From: JAGVSR01 sp046074825 | Lineage (GTDB): Bacteria; Pseudomonadota; Alphaproteobacteria; Rhizobiales; Hyphomicrobiaceae | Direction: 5' to 3' | Assembly (NCBI GenBank): GCA_046074825.1 | Contig: JBJTOZ010000149.1 | Span: 1 to 9,685 of the forward strand | DNA length: 9,685 bases | In this document: piece after piece, positions 6,587-9,685 of the stretch | Layout of the letters: each line of letters opens with the position of its first letter | How positions within the stretch are numbered: position 1 is the stretch's first letter | Program-made: the position numbers and the translations under genes | Notes under the pieces: generated by a model | Databases searched by the model: none | Told to the model about the DNA's origin: nothing | Seen by the model: the letters and a program-made list of their open reading frames with translations, nothing else

Positions 6587-6693
6587 GATCGCGGTATCCT
6601 CAGTGTGACAGTCAGATGGAAAAACTGGATATGATATATAATTGGTATTTAGTAGTTTAGAAAAATTTTATCTGCCCTTGTGCATTAATCTAA

Positions 6694-7098
6694 TTATTTG
6701 CTAGAATGTTTCTTCGTATCTTTTTTCTTGTACATGGCGAGCATACGTTGGGTCACAAGAAAACCACCAAAGATATTTATGGAGGCCATCACTAAAGCCA
6801 GAAATCCAAAGAACTTTGCCACAATAGAGCCGTCTTTCATAAGTGAAACACCAACAGCAAGTAAAGCTCCAACGACAATCACCGATGAAATTGCATTTGT
6901 AACAGACATAAGAGGAGTATGAAGAGCAGGTGTCACGCTCCAAACCACGTAGTAGCCTACAAAGATGGCCATCGCGAAAACCATCAGACGATAAATCGCA
7001 GGGTCAACTGTGCTACCAAAGCCATCCGGTGAAGCCAGAGCACTGTTCACACATAGTGAAACAAACAGCATTAGAGAACTGACTATAATTTTTTTCAT
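6694..7098 (-). CDS. pntAb: NAD(P) transhydrogenase subunit alpha 2 PntAb
   Basis: PntAb is the small membrane subunit supplying the first helices of domain II in three-gene transhydrogenases, equivalent to the C-terminal part of E. coli PntA. At 134 residues it is close to the roughly 139 of Rhodospirillum rubrum. After a hydrophobic, signal-like N-terminus (MKKIIVSSLMLFVSLCVNSALA) come three helices at about 35-55, 66-87 and 92-114. The signatures are HTPLMSVTNAISS (60-72) and GGFLVTQRMLAMYKKK (111-126), followed by a lysine-rich cytoplasmic tail. The ATG lies 10 nt after the pntAa stop, and its GAGG ribosome site overlaps that stop codon, so translation is probably coupled. Whether the first hydrophobic segment is cleaved or kept as a helix cannot be decided from sequence. 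Confidence 0.95.
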   Translation of the reverse strand: MKKIIVSSLMLFVSLCVNSALASPDGFGSTVDPAIYRLMVFAMAIFVGYYVVWSVTPALHTPLMSVTNAISSVIVVGALLAVGVSLMKDGSIVAKFFGFLALVMASINIFGGFLVTQRMLAMYKKKDTKKHSSK

Positions 7099-7108
7099 AA
7101 TTTATGCC

Positions 7109-8248
7109 TCATGCTTTTTTTTGCTGAAGGTTGGGGTGAACAATTTTTCCAGCCTTCGCAAGAAGTGTTCCTTTAACAACTTCATCATTCCAATCAATTT
7201 TTAAAAGTTTCTCTTTTTTATCGAAAAGTGTTTCTAGGAACGACAAAAGATTTTTGGCGTAAAGGCTTGATGCATTAACAGGAACTGTTCCTGCAAGATT
7301 TATTGGTCCAGAAATTTTAATACCATTTACCTCAACAATTTGATTGGGAACAGTTAGCTCACAATTCCCTCCTTGTTCGGCAGCCAGATCGACAATAACA
7401 GCCCCTGGCTTCATATTTTCAACCATAGTACGAGTTATTAGCCTTGGTGCTGGGCGTCCAGGAATGAGAGCCGTCGTAATCACTATGTCCTGGGTCTTTA
7501 GATGTTGTGCAGTGAGTTCTAATTGCTTTGCTTGATAGGCAGAAGACATTGGCTTTGCATATCCTGCTGAAGTTTGTGCTTCTAGAAATTCGGCATCTTC
7601 AACAGCTATAAATTTAGCCCCTAATGATTGAACTTGCTCCTTTGTGGCAGGACGAACATCTGTGGCAGACACAATTGCCCCCAAACGTCGTCCCGTTGCA
7701 ATTGCTTGTAAGCCGGCAACACCAACACCCATTATGAAAATCTTAGCTGCAGGAACAGTCCCTGCTGCTGTCATCATCATAGGGACTGCCTGACCAAATA
7801 CTGAAGCTCCATCAATAACGGCTTTATAGCCAGCTAAATTTGCCTGTGAGGATAAGACATCCATGGACTGAGCTCGGGTGATACGAGGCATAAATTCCAT
7901 AGAAAAGAGGGCAACACCTTTTGCTGCTAATGCCTCTAGTCCCTTAAGATCACCATAGGGCTCCAACATCCCTATAACAAGGGCTTCACTCTTTAAAGTC
8001 GAAACTTCATCAACAGAAGGCCGTCGAACCTTTAAAAGAATATCTGAGCCTTCAAGTGCCGATGATGCTTTATCAACAATTACAGCTCCTTGAGATTGAA
8101 GCATCTGATCGGAAAATCTTGATCTTAGCCCAGCTCCAGATTGGACCTTGACCGCAGCGCCTAAATTAACAAGTTTCTTAATTGTTTCTGGAGAAATCGC
8201 AACCCTGGGCTCATCCGACCTCTCAGAGGTAACAGCAATATTTATCAT
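7109..8248 (-). CDS. pntAa: NAD(P) transhydrogenase subunit alpha 1 PntAa
   Basis: PntAa is the soluble NAD(H)-binding domain I of the transhydrogenase and transfers hydride to domain III of PntB at the inner membrane. The 379 residues contain RVAISPETIKKL (15-26), the signature around SMDVLSSQANLAGYKAV (128-144), the Rossmann motif GVGVAG (174-179) with DVRP at 197-200, and the mobile-loop AGYAKPMS (228-235). DLAAEQGGNCE (287-297) and a conserved GPINLAGTVP (314-323) follow. There are no membrane segments, as expected for the split form. The frame extends to an ATG at 8272, but homologs begin at MINIAV-like sequence, and GGAAG sits 5 nt before the ATG at 8248, so 8248 is preferred. The stop is TGA, which shows TGA is used as stop here. 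A 118-nt spacer with a long inverted repeat separates it from the coxIV-like gene. Confidence 0.96.
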   Translation of the reverse strand: MINIAVTSERSDEPRVAISPETIKKLVNLGAAVKVQSGAGLRSRFSDQMLQSQGAVIVDKASSALEGSDILLKVRRPSVDEVSTLKSEALVIGMLEPYGDLKGLEALAAKGVALFSMEFMPRITRAQSMDVLSSQANLAGYKAVIDGASVFGQAVPMMMTAAGTVPAAKIFIMGVGVAGLQAIATGRRLGAIVSATDVRPATKEQVQSLGAKFIAVEDAEFLEAQTSAGYAKPMSSAYQAKQLELTAQHLKTQDIVITTALIPGRPAPRLITRTMVENMKPGAVIVDLAAEQGGNCELTVPNQIVEVNGIKISGPINLAGTVPVNASSLYAKNLLSFLETLFDKKEKLLKIDWNDEVVKGTLLAKAGKIVHPNLQQKKA

Positions 8249-8280
8249 CGTATCTTCCGTCATGAAAAGCATAAAGGTGT

Positions 8281-8321
8281 GCTTCTCATATTGAGATCAA
8301 TTTTTGTATGTGGGGAGAAGC
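8281..8321 (-). promoter_or_regulatory. Inverted repeat (long-loop hairpin) between coxIV-like gene and pntAa
   Basis: GCTTCTC (8281-8287) and GAGAAGC (8315-8321) are perfectly complementary arms 27 nt apart. Nested inside are CATA (8287-8290)/TATG (8307-8310) and TTGA/TCAA (8291-8300), so a multi-part structure is possible. It lies in the 118-nt spacer of the operon. No U tract follows on the minus strand, so it is not a standard terminator. An RNA stability or processing element, or an operator, fits better. Confidence 0.45.
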
Positions 8322-8366
8322 TCTTGTGCGAACAGGAAATTCTCTAAGAAAATCTAGCGTAATATA

Positions 8367-8510
8367 TTAAACAAGAAAGTAATACATTCCAATTAGCAGG
8401 ATCACCAAAAAAATAATTGCAAATTTAGTGTACTTCAAAAAGCGCCCATAGGTTTCAAGATTTTGTTTATAATCCATGGCTGGATGCCCACCTGATGTAT
8501 CAACGCTCAT
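8367..8510 (-). CDS. aa3-type cytochrome c oxidase subunit IV (small bacterial subunit)
   Basis: This 47-residue reading frame has a short polar N-terminus (MSVDTSGGHPAMDYKQNLETY), the characteristic Tyr-x-x-Phe-Leu-Lys motif (YGRFLKYTKF), and one transmembrane helix at about 29-47 reaching the C-terminus. That layout and the DYKQNLETYxxFLKxTK pattern match the bacterial aa3-type oxidase subunit IV family (COX4_pro_2), a single-helix protein on the periphery of the oxidase in alphaproteobacteria. It is not essential for electron transfer in the structures known. AAGGA (8519-8523) lies 8 nt before the ATG, supporting a real gene despite its size. It is the first gene of the pnt operon on the minus strand, a neighbour relation I have seen in other alphaproteobacteria. 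Identity rests on a short sequence. Confidence 0.82.
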   Translation of the reverse strand: MSVDTSGGHPAMDYKQNLETYGRFLKYTKFAIIFLVILLIGMYYFLV

Positions 8511-8811
8511 TATTGCAGTCCTTTCTTTAAATATGAGAGATGTTAAGAATATTTCTTAATGCCAATTTCTCTATCCAGTAAACTAAGCAAGCAATAACAT
8601 CAAGCACAAGAAGGATATTTTGCGAAGAATTACCTTCACTTTCTTGACAATAAAACTTTGAACAAATCTTACCTTTTCTTGACTTAAACTAAAAGGGGCG
8701 CTTCAAAAAGTTGCCCGTGTTGGAATACTATTTAAAATGAATATTAAAGTGTCGCCCTAGTTCTACATTATATCAACACAGAAGCTTGATGTTCTTTATG
8801 GAATAACCCTT
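8511..8811. other. Divergent intergenic region between coxIV-pnt operon and the exported protein gene
   Basis: This 301-bp gap holds the palindrome at 8543-8559, two TTGAC-containing near repeats (8630-8648 and 8669-8683) and a GC-rich imperfect hairpin (8696-8716). For the plus-strand gene, two weak promoter options exist. One is TTGACA (8644-8649) with a poor TCTTAC 17 nt later. The other is TTGCCC (8711-8716) with TAAAAT (8733-8738) 16 nt later. Neither is strong enough to call. Confidence 0.4.
8543..8559 (-). promoter_or_regulatory. Palindrome upstream of the coxIV-pnt operon (operator candidate)
   Basis: TTAAGAA (8543-8549) and TTCTTAA (8553-8559) are perfect 7-bp inverted arms around TAT, with GAGA and TCTC further out on either side. 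It sits 32 nt before the coxIV ATG, where a repressor site or 5' leader hairpin would be expected. No clear -35/-10 pair could be assigned for this operon. Confidence 0.4.
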
Positions 8812-9489
8812 ATGCCTCCCTTTTGTGTTCTGAAAATTACACAAAGCAATTTTTATAAATGTATCCTTTGTAACTTTCTTTTACAAATAGGATTATCAAA
8901 TTGTTGCCTAGCGCTTGAGATCCTCAAGGAAGAACAAAGAGCTATTAAAGAGTGCGAGAGAAAGTTATGCTCGACTATTGTTGGAAAAAGAATTGAGGGG
9001 GAAGACCTTGAATGTCTTTTATCGAAAACATGGGACCGTGATACAATAAAAAATGGAGAAACAAACTCTGTTAAATGGGGATTTGGAGATGCTCGCTGCT
9101 CCGTTAATCTGCATATCAAGCGGCAAGAGATACTTCTATCTCTAACACAAAAAGAATACATCGCTAAAGTTCCAGCTCACGACGTAAACTGCCTTATTGA
9201 ATTTGCAGAACAAGAAAATACCATCACTCTCAAATCTTCCCCTAAGCTTATTTTTAAGAACGGTAAGGTCGAAAAAATATGGATTAATCTCTCAGATATG
9301 CGGGGACCAGTAACAATCACATCGGCTATTTGGATTGCAGCAGAGCTCGAAGATAAATTTGGTATCTTTCATAAAAAAATGATCAAATCAGTTAACAAAT
9401 TTATAGAAGAAAAATGTCCAAAGACTTATAATCCTGACGGAAGTCAAAAATCTGTTATTCAAGAAAAAATTAAAGCAAAACATAACTAA
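8812..9489 (+). CDS. Exported conserved hypothetical protein with six cysteines
   Basis: The 225-residue product begins with a hydrophobic stretch (about 14-34, ending SNCCLA) that looks like a signal peptide, so a periplasmic location is likely. The mature part has cysteines at 48, 53, 68, 96, 127 and 202, an even number that suits disulfide bonds outside the cytoplasm. Recognisable blocks are ECERKLC (47-53), CLLSKTW (68-74), KWGFGDARCSV (88-98), a beta-rich middle and a C-terminal helical part (GIFHKKMIKSVNKFIEEKC, 184-202). I have a general memory of similar exported proteins annotated only as hypothetical in alphaproteobacteria; no function is known to me and I see no catalytic motif. 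The lysine-rich C-terminus after 203 looks disordered. The ATG is the only Met before the mature domain, with a modest GGAA upstream. It is divergent from the coxIV-pnt operon. Confidence 0.75.
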   Translation: MPPFCVLKITQSNFYKCILCNFLLQIGLSNCCLALEILKEEQRAIKECERKLCSTIVGKRIEGEDLECLLSKTWDRDTIKNGETNSVKWGFGDARCSVNLHIKRQEILLSLTQKEYIAKVPAHDVNCLIEFAEQENTITLKSSPKLIFKNGKVEKIWINLSDMRGPVTITSAIWIAAELEDKFGIFHKKMIKSVNKFIEEKCPKTYNPDGSQKSVIQEKIKAKHN

Positions 9490-9490
9490 C

Positions 9491-9516
9491 TTAAAAAGTA
9501 CAAACTGATTTTTTAA
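9491..9516 (+). terminator. Possible weak terminator after the exported protein gene
   Basis: Two bases after the stop codon, TTAAAAAGT (9491-9499) can fold back on ACT (9504-9506) and the following T run (9509-9514) with a small bulge. The stem is AT-rich and ends in a run of six T. The position fits a terminator, but the stability is low. Confidence 0.3.
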
Positions 9517-9585
9517 ATTCCCAATATTACACTAGAAAAAAATAAAGACCCAGAATAGTTTATTTCGCGATCTGTATATTTTATT

Positions 9586-9648
9586 AAAGAATGATGCAGC
9601 TATAGAACCCCGGAACTAAGAAAAAAGACATTATCTTTATCATTCTTT
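9586..9648. repeat. Perfect 10-bp inverted repeat with 43-nt loop
   Basis: AAAGAATGAT (9586-9595) and ATCATTCTTT (9639-9648) are exact reverse complements. A smaller AAAGA/TCTTT stem (9624-9628, 9634-9638) lies inside, and T-rich sequence follows on the plus strand. The surrounding 196 bases to the window end contain no gene I can support. Confidence 0.4.
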
Positions 9649-9685
9649 TACTTTGTTATTATTTTTCTAGAGGTGCTAAAAATTT

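Noticed and set aside
6587..6693. Internal promoter for pntB (TTAGAT with TAAAAT 17 nt later on the minus strand)
   Set aside because: The -35 box is poor and such AT-rich matches are expected by chance; the 107-nt spacer is noted but no promoter is called.
8853..9161. Minus-strand frame of 102 codons inside the exported protein gene
   Set aside because: Shadow of the plus-strand gene, with arginine/serine-rich low-quality composition and no ribosome site.

Overview
The window is AT-rich, gene-dense bacterial DNA with no tRNA, rRNA, CRISPR array or insertion sequence that I can see. It looks alphaproteobacterial. Three things point that way. The proton-translocating transhydrogenase is split into three genes (pntAa, pntAb, pntB), as in Rhodospirillum. 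A tiny aa3-type cytochrome c oxidase subunit IV gene of the alphaproteobacterial type sits directly upstream of it. The S21 core is of the alphaproteobacterial kind. The low GC and frequent TTG starts would fit a host-associated lineage such as the Holosporales or Rickettsiales relatives, but that placement is inference.

Layout, left to right. Positions 1-804 (minus) hold the N-terminal 268 residues of a saccharopine-dehydrogenase-family enzyme that closely resembles carboxynorspermidine dehydrogenase; its 3' end lies outside the window. A divergent gap of about 310 bp carries a good sigma70-type promoter for the plus-strand block purE - purK - rpsU (1118-3203), which covers two purine-synthesis enzymes and ribosomal protein S21. 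rpsU converges on a minus-strand alpha/beta hydrolase (3279-4088) that has its own promoter. Behind it is a secreted HExxH metallopeptidase candidate (4292-4870).

The right half is a minus-strand energy operon, transcribed coxIV-like - pntAa - pntAb - pntB (8510 down to 5180). The three Pnt proteins form the inner-membrane NAD(P) transhydrogenase, which uses the proton gradient to make NADPH. The gradient comes from respiration, which explains the recurring company of a cytochrome oxidase accessory subunit. A divergent plus-strand gene (8812-9489) encodes an exported protein of unknown function with six cysteines after its signal peptide. The last 196 bases hold no gene I can support.

Most of the window is ordinary core metabolism. 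The points worth a second look are the glycine-rich tail on S21, the compact secreted metallopeptidase, the uncharacterised cysteine-containing exported protein, an inverted repeat between coxIV and pntAa, a near-perfect palindrome upstream of coxIV, and several genes that can only start at TTG. I do not see evidence of a new defence or mobile system.
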